Below are positions 43,067 through 54,706 of a DNA stretch of 64,000 nt, one piece after another; positions within the stretch are counted from its first letter, which is position 1; the number at the start of each line of letters is the position of its first letter. The translations under genes were made by a program, and so were the position numbers. The notes under the pieces were generated by a model, which did not search any database, was not told where the DNA came from, and saw nothing but the letters and a program-made list of their open reading frames with translations. This DNA comes from Metaphire vulgaris (lineage: Eukaryota; Annelida; Clitellata; Crassiclitellata; Megascolecidae): NCBI GenBank assembly GCA_018105865.1, contig CM030842.1, forward strand, positions 9,091,463 to 9,155,462, given 5' to 3'.

Positions 43067-45638
43067 ATGGCTACACCATCTCAGATTCCGCTTCCTGCCA
43101 AGCTGAACTTGCAAGCGTTGAACCTTGCAAGTGAATTTAAACGTTTTTACGGCCAATGGAATAACTTTTGTAAGGCTGCTAAAATCGACCAGGAAGCACC
43201 GGACTGCCAGGCTGCTATTCTACTCGCCTGTGTAGGCACGGACGCCTACTGCGTGTACGAAACTATGACTCTCACGGATGCTGAGAGAACGAGCACTACG
43301 TCACTTCTCGATGCCTTCAAGCGCCATTGCGTCGGTGACGTCAGTGAAGTCTACGAGCGCTACGTCTTTCATTGCAGAAAGCAGACGCCGGGTGAGTCGA
43401 TCGATTGCTACATCGCCGACTTACGGAGATTGGTTCGCTCGTGCAGCTTCGGGGACGCGGAACAGTCAATGATCCGTGACAGAATCGTCATCGGGATCAA
43501 CGATGACGTCACGCGAAAGAAACTTCTAGGCACGAAAGACCTAGACTTGGAGAAAGCCATAGACATCTGCAGAGCGCAAGAGACAACTTCGCGTCACTTC
43601 AAAGCGATGACGTCGCCTGAAGAAGTGAACGTCCTCAGACGAGATTCTACGCCTCACGGACGCGGAAACGGCAGACGCCAGCAGCGCGAGGGCGGAGGGA
43701 AAACTGATTTTCGACGACGCGATGCTCGAGATCAGAGTCAGCGACGAAACCAACGTCATCATCGCCCGGAAGGAGGTACGTCTCTATCGCGCAACTCATG
43801 TAAATACTGTGGTCGATCTCATGACCGCGGACGCTTCAACTGTCCTGCTTCTAACGCCGTCTGTCGAACTTGTGGCAAGAAAGGTCACTATGCGGCTGTA
43901 TGTCAAAGCAGCGCTTCCACTGCTAGCGTGAGACAGCTAACAGACGATTTCGAATCGATACTCGTTCTTAACTCCACTGACTCTGGAGGGAGAATTTATA
44001 CGCACATCTTGGTGAACGATAAGCGTGTTCGTTTCCTTATGGACTGCGGCTCTACTGTCACGACGATTCCAAAACCCGTCTACGAAAGCCTATCGCCAAG
44101 ACGTCCAGCGCGCGCCACTTTGAAGATGTTCAACGGCGTCGAGTTATATACCGCCGGAATGATCGACGTCGTCCTTACTCATCCAACGACAAAAAAGTGC
44201 TTAAGCAGCGAAGTCTACGTCACACTTCATGACAACCCAATCCTCAGCATATCTGCCTGCAGGGAAATGGATTTGCTGCGCATCGTTGACGAAAATATAT
44301 GCGCTATAAAACCTTCGTCGTCCACTCGCGTCATAGAACCTTCGTCGTCCACTCGCGTCATAGAACCATCGTCGTCCACTTGCGCTATTGAACCATTGTC
44401 GCCGACTGTCGTCACTCTGCCGAAAAACCGAACATTATCTCAAGCTGATGTTCTAGCGCAATTCGGAGATTTATTTGATGGTAAACTCGGACTCATGGAA
44501 GGCCCCGTTCATTTGGAGCTCGACCCATCCTTCCGACCCGTTCAACTGCCTCTCCGTCGTATCGCAGTTGCTCTTAAAGACCGCGTTGAAGCCGAGCTAC
44601 AGAAAATGGTTAGAGACCAAATAATAATAGCAGTTACTGAACCAACTCGCTGGGTGTCAGCACTAGTTGTGACTATGAAGACTAATGGAAAATTGCGTCT
44701 ATGCATTGATCCAACTCGCACACTAAATCCTGCCTTGATCCGCAGTACTTTCTATATGCCGACTTTGGACGATGTATTACCTCAACTGTCTGGTGTAAAA
44801 GTCTTTTCAACAGTTGACTGTCAAAATGCATTTAATCATCTGATGCTCGATGAAGAGTCCAGCTATTTATGTACGTTTGAGACCCCTTTTGGCCGCTTCC
44901 GGTACCTGAGGGTTCCCTATGGATTATCGACTTCATCGGAGATTTTTCAGGCGCGAATTAATGCAGCGCTATCAGGACTGAAAGGAATTCACTGCATAGC
45001 GGATGATATTTTAATAACAGGTTCTGGCGACAGTGACGAAGAAGCCTGTAAGAATCACGATGAAAATCTTCTTGCGTTACTTCACCGTTGCAGAGAAAAG
45101 AATATTAAATTAAATTTAGAGAAGCTGAAATTGCATCGTGACGTCATAGTTTTCATGGGTCACGAATTGACGAAGGACGGAATTAAACCTTCAGCATCAA
45201 AGATTGCCGCCATCGAGAATTATGCCATTCCAGAAGATAAAGCGGCAGTACAACGTTTTCTCGGTTTTGCAACTTATCTAGCGCGATTCTGTCCGAATTT
45301 CAGCGAAACCACTGCTGTGCTGCGTGAACTCTTGAAATCAGAAAATGAATTTCTGTGGAGCGACAGACACACTGAGGCCTTCAACAAATTGAAGACTATG
45401 ATCAAATCTGCACCTGTTTTAAGCTACTACGACGGTAGGAAACCAATTTTGATTCAATCAGACTCATCATCTTTCGGTTTAGGAGCGGTGTTACTTCAAT
45501 GTGGAAAGCCTGTAGAATTTGCTAGTCGTTCTTTGACTGAATCTGAACGGAATAATTTCGCACAATGCGAAAAAGAAGCTCTTTCAATTGTTTTTGCGAT
45601 TGAGCGTTGGCATTACTATTGTTATGGACGTAGAGTAA
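43067..45638 (+). pseudogene. Ty3/Gypsy gag-pol, 5' part, interrupted in RNase H
   Basis: A single frame encodes Gag and Pol of an LTR retrotransposon. Gag (residues about 1-290) ends in two zinc knuckles (CKYCGRSHDRGRFNC and CRTCGKKGHYAAVC, residues 245-280). The protease active site reads MDCGSTV near residue 326, with Cys where Ser/Thr is usual. A linker has three PSSSTxxIE repeats. RT includes LRVPYGLSTSSEIFQ and IADDILITG near 643-646, with Ile in place of the usual Tyr. RNase H begins IQSDSSSFGLGAVL near 796. The native frame stops at 45638, where an inserted hAT derivative starts; the rest follows at 46900. Gag and pol are in one frame with no shift. The start ATG at 43067 is the first after the leader. 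Confidence 0.9.
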
Positions 45639-45646
45639 TCTGTGAG

Positions 45647-46891
45647 CATAGGCGGCGCACTCCTATCGGCCCCGTCGGCCCAGGCCGGGGTACTTTTGAA
45701 GGTACCCCGGCCCGACCTATGGCGGGCCGGGGTACTTTTTAGGAAGTAAGAACTGAAGAATTGCGATTCTTTAAATTGTTTGGTTAAATTTTCACTTCGA
45801 ATTTCGAAAAAAGCCGCTGTCGCTGGAGGGCGAATGCTCTGCCGAATAGGGCTTTATAGTTGCAAGATCAGATAAGATCAGATAGGCATGTCATATTCTC
45901 ATTTAACCAGAAGGCGTCAAACACGGCAGTCATAATCTTATTAGATTACACAGCTGCTGTCGCGGGAGGAGGAATGCACTGCCCAATAAGGCTTCATAGT
46001 AGAAAGATCAGATAAGATCAGGCAGAGGTCATATACACCTTTAACCCGAGGTGTCAAACGCAGCAGTAACGTAAGTCTATAAGTTAACATTAGATTAAAA
46101 GACGGCGGAAGGCCCTTTGACGAACCAAGTGGGGAGACGGTGGGCGAAAAGGCGAAGGGCAGCAGGGCACCAGGGAAGCAGTAGAGGGCGTTAGAGTGTT
46201 TCACCGAGAGATGGCAGTCGGATTTTGGTCCCGATCGAAAGTGATCAGTTAGAGCTTCACCGTGTTTGCATAAATTGCGGAAAGCAATCTAACGACTTCA
46301 GGGATTGATTCAATCGTTCAACAGACAACAGCGCTTCGCCATCGACACAATGGACAAGTTTGTTGTTAAACGTCGTAAACTGAATGTCGAAGACCCTGAA
46401 CAAACTGTAAGTACTTCAGATACAACATCTGCGCAAATTATTCCATAGTGATGAGTGTAGGACTAGGACTATGCTACGAAAAACTATAATCGTATAAATC
46501 TCAACACTAGACATGGTCACCCCCAAGATTTATGGGACTCCCCCGAATTGTTTTTCGCCATAGTTTTCATCCTTCCCAATCCTATTGCATGGAGCCTTAT
46601 TCTTGATTTTATATCTTCTTGCTGACTGCCTGTGCTTTCAATCACACCTTCAACACATCTGAATGGCCTGACTCTTTCCATGTTTTTGTCCATTCATTGT
46701 AATATTCACGATTTTTGTATTCCCTTTCGTTGATAAAAACCTTCTTAAAACGTTTCTTTTGTTATAAATCACAATTGAAAATGCATTTTGGCTATCTACT
46801 GTAAGTTAGTTAGGCACCTCGACCCTCAACGACCGCTGCCGTTATATAGTAAACGGGCCGGGGTACTTTTTATTGTCTTCCGCCGCCTCTG
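45647..46891. mobile_element. hAT derivative inserted in Gypsy RNase H
   Basis: It is flanked by a perfect 8-bp TSD, TCTGTGAG (45639-45646, 46892-46899). The left end CATAGGCGGCGCAC and the complement of the right end, CAGAGGCGGCGGAAG, are inverted repeats. GGCCGGGGTAC repeats lie near both ends. The interior has a short transposase-like exon at 46350. The left terminus has T where CAG is expected, which may affect its mobility. Confidence 0.9.
46350..46448 (+). pseudogene. hAT transposase first-exon remnant
   Basis: ATG begins MDKFVVKRRKLNVEDPEQ, followed by a GTAAGT donor at 46407. This short basic start before an intron is typical of one hAT transposase group. No further exon is present before the element ends, so only the 5' portion is retained. 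It was too short to be seen as a long frame. Confidence 0.6.
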
Positions 46892-46899
46892 TCTGTGAG

Positions 46900-48480
46900 A
46901 CCGACCATCGACCATTATTGGCAATTTTCAAGAAATCTTTGGCTTCGGCGCCAAAAAGACTACAGAAAATGTTACTAAGGCTCCAAGCATATGACATAGA
47001 TCTAAGATTTCGCAGGGGGAAGGATCTAATTTTGCCTGACTCGCTCAGCAGAGCATGTGACCCCAAAGCTGTGGGAACTGAATTTACAGAGCAGATCGCA
47101 TTACTTCAAACCGCTGAAGCAGAGCAAATGGCAGATGTTAGAATGGTCGCTTCGGACTCTACTTTGAAATTAATCACAGCTGCAGCGGAAGACCCGAATT
47201 ATCTGCGTCTCAAGGATCAAATTCTCAGAGGTTTCCCTGAGAGAATTCATGACCTTCCTCAAGACCTTCGACCTTACGCGACCTTTTCCGACGAACTCAG
47301 TGTCAGTCGAGACTTAGTTTTCAAAGCAGATCGCTTGATCGTTCCGATCCCCGCACGGAAGGAGATACTAAGAAGAATACATAAATCACATCTTGGGGTG
47401 AATGGATGTGTCAGACGTGCGAGGGAGGCCGTGTTTTCGCCCGGAATGTGTGCGGAAATTAAACGTTTGGTCGAGACTTGTCATGTCTGCCAGAAGCACA
47501 AAGACTCGGTGCAAAAAGAACCTCTGCTACCCCACCCGGCTCCAGACCGACCCTGGCAAATTCTCGCTTGTGACATTTTCACCTTTGAAGGGCGAGACTA
47601 CCTATTATTAGTGGACCTGTTCTCAAATTTCGTGGAAGTAGATCGTCTTTTCTCGAAGCAGACAACTGACATTATCAACTGTATTCGTCAGCACCTTTGT
47701 CGCCATGGTCTGCCTGATAAAATCTACAGCGACAACAGCCCATTCAAGTCAGCAGAATTTAAACGTTTCGCTGAGAAATACGAATTTGAGCATGTCACTT
47801 CCTCGCCAAATTATCCTCAAAGTAATGGAAAAGCAGAGTCTACCGTGAAAACTCTGAAGAGAATCATGAAAAAAGCACGAGAAGAAAATAGCGATCCTTA
47901 TCTAGCGCTACTCGATTTCCGTAATACACCTTCAGAGCAACTTGGTTTGTCGCCTGCCCAGATACTCTTCGGAAGACGAACTCGCACGAAACTACCAATC
48001 TGCGACAAATTGCTTTCAACTCCCACCACTGCGTCTACTAAAACTGCGCTAGAAAATGCAAAGATAAAACAGAAATGTTACTATGACAGACAGGCAAAGG
48101 CGAAGCCTGCGTTTAAAGAAGGACAAACAGTGCGTGTGAGAGACCCAAAGAACAAATTCTGGAGAAAAGCTGAAGTCAAGGAAGTCCTCCCTTTCCGTTC
48201 CTACAACGTCCAGTTTCCTGATTCTTCAATCCGTCGCAGGACGTCGAGGCACGTCACCTTCTCGAGCGAAGCCCCTATACGAATAGACGACGAACTACAG
48301 TCGCGCCAGTCAGATTCCCCAGATGGCGCTGTTGCTACGTTCCAACCAGCACACGCTCCTCAACCACCAGGTCCACCATCAACTGAAGAACAACAGAGGA
48401 GGGCGAACCCAGAGCCAATGCAACAACCCTATAAAACTCGCTCGGGACGCACGATCATAAAGCCAATTAGATATAGATAG
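46900..48480 (+). pseudogene. Ty3/Gypsy pol, 3' part: RNase H end and integrase
   Basis: The Pol frame continues after the insert with TDHRPLLAIFKK (end of RNase H). It then has the His/Cys zinc domain (HKSHLG..., CHVCQ) and integrase core: the first Asp in VDLFSNF (codon 47614), the second in SDNSPF (47731) and Glu in NGKAES (47836). Only 34 residues separate the last two, one fewer than the usual 35, because NGPQF is shortened to NSPF. A C-terminal VRVRDPKNKFWRKAEVKEVL block follows. The frame is open to TAG at 48480, so only the hAT insertion disrupts the gene. No envelope gene was seen. Confidence 0.9.
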
Positions 48481-48596
48481 ACTTAAAGCATAACAGCCTT
48501 TGACTGATTAACCATTATGCATTTAGGCTGATATTGTGCTGACATTATTTAGTATTGTTTACCACTGTTAATTAATTAATTATTGTAGGCATCTAA

Positions 48597-48611
48597 ATGG
48601 AAAAAAGGAGA
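48597..48611 (+). promoter_or_regulatory. Polypurine tract of the Gypsy element
   Basis: ATGGAAAAAAGGAGA directly precedes the 3' LTR and would prime plus-strand synthesis. Confidence 0.85.
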
Positions 48612-48789
48612 TGTCACGTGGTCTAGGACTGACAGCATTGAGACCACGCCCACCGTCCAATAAGGAACATTATAGTGACTCTCTATAGCTAATGTTACCA
48701 CTGCTTGCTATTGCTTATCAGTCCTGGTGTAGCCGTTGTCAAGGTGACACTCTAATATACATTCTAATATAATATATATGCTTATCTTA
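48612..48789 (+). mobile_element. Gypsy 3' LTR
   Basis: It matches the 5' LTR from TGTCACGTGG to GCTTATCTT but lacks the final CA-containing bases. Next comes TCGAAGTG, whereas the empty site at 56155 reads ACCACCGAAGTG. The last bases of the LTR and the right TSD seem to be lost. Confidence 0.85.
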
Positions 48790-48870
48790 TCGAAGTGTTT
48801 TTTATTTCTTGGTTAACACTTGGTTAACACTTAGGCCTAGTCTTACACTAGTCGTATATAGTCTTATTTT

Positions 48871-49040
48871 CAGTGGCGTTATTTTACACTTTTCTTAGGG
48901 GCGGGGCAAGACATTTGTTGGCAAATTTTTAACAATTTTTGGCCAATTTTTTGCACATTTCACATTTATTTAATACATTATTTCTTCATTTCCTTGGGGC
49001 CACGGCACCTTCCCTGCCCCACCCCTAAATGATGCCTCTA
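48871..49040. mobile_element. MITE (CAGTGGCGTTATTTTACAC family)
   Basis: It starts CAGTGGCGTTATTTTACAC and ends AAATGATGCCTCTA. It is absent from the related element at 13378-14478, which reads straight through the site (CTTATTTTATAAC). Its duplicate is at 56229-56398, and a separate better-bounded copy is at 61133-61263. Confidence 0.7.
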
Positions 49041-49437
49041 CTTTTTTATAAAAGTTTTATATGGCATGCCGTACATATTTCATAATTATGCAATAGGCTA
49101 TTAAGTGTTACAACTTGCTTGGCCCGCCAAGGGTCTAAACATTTTTGTGCGGCCCGCAAGTGCATGAAGGTTGGACAACACTGACTTAGGTAATGATGTT
49201 GCACAACGTTCCCTCTAATTTTGTTGGGTGCTGTGCAAAGATTTAGTTGGTCTGAGCAACTCAAAAATGCTGCCGTGCAAGGTATATATGAGATTTGAAA
49301 GATTTTTGAAAATTGTATTGCCTTGTCCCATACGCTAGTCAAATGAAGACTGATGTCCAACAAAATAAGCTTTTCCAAAAATTGCAATAAGACCTAATTA
49401 ATAAAATGAACTTAAAATATCTTCAAGTCGTTATAAG

Positions 49438-50166
49438 CAGGGGCGTAAATCCTATGTGTTTTTCTGGGTCCGGACCCACCCACTTTTTTAGGAGCTGGGT
49501 CCGGCCAGGCCATGGACCCACCCACTTTTTGAGATGAATTGTTTATTATTATTCGCGAGACAATTATGTAAAGCAGTGAGAACAGCTAGATTTATTTTGC
49601 CCCCAATTATGTAACTCAGAAAGACCTGCGATGTTTCCCCTCCTCGCGTCTGACTGGCTATCTAGGTATTATTTAGCTCTATGGATAAACGTGACGTCAC
49701 ATTTTCGCATCCGTACGACTCCATTTTCGGGAACATTCTGGCATGACTGGAACTCTGATCTATTGAGCTTACTACAGCAGCAATTGCATTGTGACTTACA
49801 ATTGTGTTTGTAGTTTCAAAGTGCATTGCTACATGTACATTGCTATTTGTTTTTAGACTTTTTGTCAATCTCTGCAAGTATTATACTTTGTTGTTCGCCG
49901 GTAGGCCCTGTATTGACCTTTGTCTGGTATGGGCTCTTTGGAATTAATTCATTCATGTATCGAGTTCCACATAATTGACATTTGACAATGCTTGATGACT
50001 TGATGTGCAATGGTTTGCTGGTTTAAGTATGATAATTATAATAATGTATTGAATTGTTACCACTGAGCACTGGCAAGGCTTGTTTCAATAAACATTGTTT
50101 TGTGACAGCACAATTTAAAATTTTCATTTGGACCCACCCACCTTTTTACACAGATCTACGCCCCTG
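49438..50166. mobile_element. hAT MITE (GGGGCGTAAATCC termini)
   Basis: The ends CAGGGGCGTAAATCC and GATCTACGCCCCTG have a perfect 8-bp TSD, GTTATAAG (49430-49437, 50167-50174). The other assembly copy has the empty site (GTCGTTATAAGTAG at about 56758). GGACCCACCCACTTTTT is repeated at both ends. Confidence 0.9.
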
Positions 50167-50178
50167 GTTATAAGTAAG

Positions 50179-51228
50179 GGTACTTTCCCGTTATCCGGAC
50201 CCCACTGAAGAAATGCTTAGAAATGCTTAGAAAACAGAAGAGATATTAAGAAATGCGCTGAGAAATGCTTAAAAAACAGTTATGTGTATAATAAAGTTAC
50301 ATTTGAGATATTGGTGACCAAAAAGCCTTCACCGCACCGCTTCCAGTGGAAGTGATCATCGCATTTAACGTACTGACGCCACTGTGTTTCTTGTTAGGCC
50401 AGAGATCATCGTCACCGCGTCGCTTCACACATTATTATAATACAACCAACTTTACCAAAAATATCTTTTAATACTCTTAACAATATATTCAACATCAATA
50501 ATTAATAGCTGCCATTGAATCAAAAGTCTGACAGTCTTTCTCTTCTAACGTAAGTTCACTACTAATTTATAGGTTAGCGACAGTTAGCTACAGACGCTAT
50601 CTACTACCAAAGTCACAACGCTAACAAAACGTCAATTAATTAAGAAAATTAAAATGTCCTGTAACACAACGACACTTCAACATCGTCACGAAACTCTAAT
50701 TAAAAGTTCACTAAGCAAAACTATTGGAATTAACACTTCTTAAAAGACAATTAATTAAAACTAGTGCACGCAAATTCTGCCGATCGACATCTTTCTTCCT
50801 TCTTCCTCCTTCTCTAGTTAATCGGCATTTGTCACGTGGTACAGATCCTCGGCATCGATTGGCTGTATCAGCGAGTCACTCCAAATCGTCTTCCGCTGAT
50901 AGGCGACAGTTTATAGTTGACCTAGAAACGACCAATCCGAACGCTGTCGACTACTTCTGACGTCATAAAAATCAAAACCTATGCAAATTAGGTTCACAGC
51001 TATTTAATCATTCTCATACGCTTCGCGAAATCATTCTCATCCGCTTCACAGCTGTTTAATCATTTTCATCCGAAAATCTCATCGAAAATCTAAGATGTTC
51101 ATCATACACTATTGCCACGATACTGTTTTTTGACGAAAGGGTCGGCGGCTCGGCGCGAATTCAAAATTTCAAAATTTTCCGTCCCTCTAAACATTTCTTC
51201 AGTGGGATCCGGATAACGGGAAAGTACC
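50179..51228. mobile_element. TIR element with GGTACTTTCCCGTTATCCGG ends
   Basis: Near-perfect inverted repeats of about 38 bp start GGTACTTTCCCGTTATCCGG. TAAG flanks both sides (50175-50178, 51229-51232). TTATCCGG resembles pogo/Tigger termini, but the TA target is not clear. No transposase was recognised. It is absent from the other copy. Confidence 0.75.
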
Positions 51229-51500
51229 TAAGTGAGTCTTATTGACAAAACATCACATCATATACGGCTTCATTGTCATCGAAATTCTAACGTAAAGGCA
51301 ACAGCTTGCTGACATATATTGCAAAAAACAAATTCATCGGTTTCACTACTACAGGGATATAGCAAAGTCTCAGTTCTTCTTAACTAATCTTAAGTCCATA
51401 TAAGCCCGTAGTAACTATACGTTGCATTTACGATCAAAGAAATAGCCCTTTCCATTAAGAATTTGTACTCAATGTGTAGCCGATGATAGGCTTAAAGAAG

Positions 51501-51600
51501 NNNNNNNNNNNNNNNNNNNNNNNNNNNNNNNNNNNNNNNNNNNNNNNNNNNNNNNNNNNNNNNNNNNNNNNNNNNNNNNNNNNNNNNNNNNNNNNNNNNN
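51501..51600. other. Assembly gap (100 N)
   Basis: Exactly 100 N, a standard placeholder. The sequence left of it (ending CTTAAAGAAG) matches 57021-57030, and the sequence right of it matches 38828, so the gap joins two overlapping versions of one locus. Confidence 0.98.
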
Positions 51601-52866
51601 TAAATTAAGTTCTTATGTAAAATTTGAAAGGCCTTTGGCTAACTGCCCAAACAGTCCTACGGTTAACACAGAACTGTGGTAGGGCTTTATGCAATTCTTT
51701 CAATTGCTTGTGTTCCATGGTGTTTCCACAGTATGTACTAACTTGCAAATTATATTCATACTGTTGCATGTTGAAACCTGTTAACTTGTCTTATTATTTT
51801 ATGTTTTGGGGTTTAGCCACTAGATGGCATTTGGTTGTGTTTCCTGTCTTGTAATGTTAGTAGTCTTTATCTTTTGGTTTGCGATATGTTTTGGGATAAA
51901 AGGAATTTTGTATGTCTTATACAATAAAATTATTTTAAATCAAACAAATCCTTAGTATCTGCATGGTGTGAGCCTCCCATTTAACAATACATACAGGCTA
52001 TACATGAGCATAAACTAATGTGTTTGTGAATTGTAAGAATATTGAATCTTCCGGTATGTCTTGGTGTCACACTCGACATAACCTTAGACTATAAAATAAG
52101 CTTGCCAGCAAAGTTAAAAGCCGGACAAATCTTCTGTAGAAACTTGCCAGATCCACATGGGGAGCCAATGCCACCACTCTGAGATGGGCAGCCCTATCAC
52201 TCTGCTACTCAACTGCTGAGTACTGCTGCCCTGTATGGTACAACTCCCCCCACATAAAAGTCCTCGACGCTCAGCTGCACTCTGCCATGAGAATCATCTC
52301 TGTCACTCTACATCCAACTGAACTGTCATGGCTGATGGTCCGTGCTTTCATCTGTCCCCCAAATTTGCGTCGCACAGCCGCTGTAGACAAGTTTCTGCAG
52401 AAGGTGGCAGAAAATGAAGACCACCCACTTCATGAGGACTAATCAACAGTGTTCTTCAAGTTAACTGTAACATTAACTGAAAACACCGAATAACTGGAAA
52501 AATGTTAGTTAACTGTAACTGTACCTCTAACTGAAAAGTGATTCATAACTTATGTTATACAGTAACTGTAATAGAATGAATTTGAAAAGTTAAGAAATAG
52601 AAAAGTTACTGAAACTGAAAAATAATGTTATAAGTGAGTATGATTATTATCAGTTATACGGTCTTCAGTGTCAGCTGTGGGTAACTTTAAACTTGTGGGT
52701 CACAATTCAGGACTATAGTTCAGACCTCATATAAACAGGGTTATTTTGATCTAAATTGCACTCGATGAACTGGACAAGGTCACACCAGACTGCTAAATGG
52801 GAGCAAGTGCACTAAGTGGTCTACATTTCATTGTTCACACTGATCTGATTCATCTTTTGTTTGTGG

Positions 52867-53046
52867 CAGTGACGGCTCCACAGGAGAGGCCCGGGGGGCC
52901 CATGCCGCCCTACTGAGCGCCTGGCCCCTAGTGGCCTCCCCTGTTGGGACCCTATACTTAATGCTACATACCTAACAACAAATGGTTGGCCCCATGATTA
53001 GAAGTTGCCACCCCACTCCACTTGCCAAATCCTGGAGCTGCCACTG
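52867..53046. mobile_element. hAT MITE (CAGTGGCGGCTC family)
   Basis: Counterpart of 40107-40293 with the same GTTTGTGG flanks. Confidence 0.85.
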
Positions 53047-53080
53047 GTTTGTGGACGTGCCTCAGCTCAACTAGTTTACA

Positions 53081-53085
<5 letters not shown>

Positions 53086-53119
<34 letters not shown>

Positions 53120-53720
53120 ACTTCTTTAGCGCCATTGTAGTAGTACATCTGCACCAGTCGATGGTCGCTTCAGTGAATAATCGTAGTCGTGAATCATTGT
53201 CCGTGGTGAATCGAGGTTGTAATCCAAAGGTCAGTCCGTACTTCCAGATTCCAGGTTAAGGCGGATATGCAGTCAGGAATAGATGTTTTAAGTCTAGACC
53301 TGAAGGTAGTAAGACAATCAGTTTGGCGGACCTGTACCGGCAGAGAATTCCAAAGTCTGGGTCCGGCGACAGAAAAAGCACGTTTTCCAGTAGTAGTCCT
53401 GCTATAGGGTATGTAAAGAGTAGTAGCATCAGATGACCTCGTTGAGTGCTGGTTGTCTTGAGCAGTCAGTAACGATCGGAGATACATTGGCTGATTTGTG
53501 TGGAGCGTCTTATGCACAATGAGACTTATCTTGAATTCAATTCTTTGTTTGACAGGTAGCCAATGAAGTGATTTTAGGTTCGGTGTGATGTGCTCATATT
53601 TGGCAGTTCCAGTGATAGCTCTGGCTAATGAATTTTGAATCCTTTGCAGGCGGTTTAAGTCGGATTTTGAAATACCAGTATACAGTGAATTGCAGTAGTC
53701 GAGACGACTCGATACCAAAG
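53086..53720 (-). pseudogene. CR1/L2-like LINE, 5'-truncated, (GTA)n tail
   Basis: The minus-strand frame 53718-53194 is open for 174 codons: [57 protein letters not shown], then RAFSVAGPRLWNSLPVQVR and FRSRLKTS. This is the conserved C-terminal region of CR1/L2-type LINEs. The TAC tail and TAGTA flanks mark the ends; 40320-40335 is the empty site. The intact frame and absence from the other copy make it a recent, polymorphic insertion. Confidence 0.9.
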
Positions 53721-54054
53721 TAGTAATTATTAATCAATTTTGCTTAAATAATATGAAATGGGATATGAGTCTAAGAGAACTGTAAGTGTAACGGAAAACT
53801 ATTAACTGTAACTTTAAACAAATTTAACTAAAATTATTTTATATAACTAATCTTTTTAACTTAAACTGAAAAAAACACAACTGAAACTGAAAAACCATAA
53901 CTTAAATAACACTGCTAATCAATCCACCTCAACAGCGACTCAAATCACGTCACCCCCTGCAGTTGAACAATGAACCCACAGACGTCGATGGTCAGTGGAG
54001 ACTTCAACGGAAGTCGGCTCAGGTGGTCAACTATGCAGCTATCATTTGGTAGAA

Positions 54055-54494
54055 CAGGGGTGTCCAACTTAAATCAGATGGCGGGCTGCATTGGACCCCA
54101 AGCCCAACCTCGCGGGCCGCACATGATTACAAGTACCGATAATACCTTGCAGTAGTGTCATTTTACACTTTTCTTGGGGGCGAGATTATCGCCGAGATAA
54201 TTTTTGGGCAAAATTTTTGCAAATTACGGGCAATTTTTGGCAATTTTGAACAAATTTTTGGCAATGTTGGCAAATTTTTGACCAATTTTGGCAAATTTGA
54301 ATTTTTTGGCAAATTTTGTACATTTTCGGCAATTCTTTGCATATTTTACACTTATTAAATAAACCTTGTCCTAAAATAAAGATAATAACCGGTCCTATGG
54401 CTAAAATTGTAATTTTCCCAAACTCGGTGGCGGGCTGGATGAAACTGTCCCGCGGGCCGAATCCGGCCCGCGGGCCGCCTGTTGGACAACCCTG
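54055..54494. mobile_element. hAT MITE, second-copy version
   Basis: Counterpart of 40658-41077 with TSD TGGTAGAA, about 20 bp longer in its GGCAAATTTT-rich interior. Confidence 0.9.
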
Positions 54495-54706
54495 TGGTAG
54501 AAGATCTCGCTATCCGACAACCAGGATTCGACACTCTGCACGTCATCTTTGGTGTCTGTTGAACCGCTTCCAGACAGCGCAGGGTCACTGCAAATACTGT
54601 TGCCGGAAGAGGGGTCTGCAGCGAATTTCAAACAATTAATCACATAGTTTACTCTTGTCCTATAACAAGACTCTAGGATGGTGGACTTCAGACGTTACGC
54701 TTAGGT

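Larger units (their letters stand above)
41290..49183. mobile_element. hAT non-autonomous element carrying MULE and Gypsy insertions
   Basis: The left end CAGGTTTGTCCAACTGGCGG and the right end AAGGTTGGACAACACTG have flanks GCTTAGGT (41282-41289) and ACTTAGGT (49184-49191), 7 of 8. It is the same family as 13378-14478. Its body contains a Mutator-like element (41554-42446), the Gypsy element (42767-48789) and a MITE (48871-49040). The duplicate copy at 54707-56542 lacks the Gypsy. Confidence 0.9.
49204..51500. mobile_element. hAT element left part (CGTTCCCTCTAA termini), truncated by the gap
   Basis: The left end CAACGTTCCCTCTAATTTTG follows ATGTTGCA (49196-49203). The matching right end TTAGAGGGAACGTTTT followed by ATGTTGCA lies at 57628-57651 in the other assembly copy. 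An 8-bp TSD and inverted ends define one hAT inserted in the jockey-like LINE. In this copy it contains two further insertions (49438-50166 and 50179-51228). Confidence 0.75.
52447..53914. mobile_element. hAT element, CAGTGTT family, second-copy version with LINE insertion
   Basis: Duplicate of 39673-40517 with the same TSD, CTAATCAA. It contains the MITE 52867-53046 and a LINE at 53086-53720. Confidence 0.9.

Noticed and set aside
42767..48789. Endogenous retrovirus or errantivirus with envelope
   Set aside because: After integrase there is only a short C-terminal region and the polypurine tract; no envelope-like frame exists.
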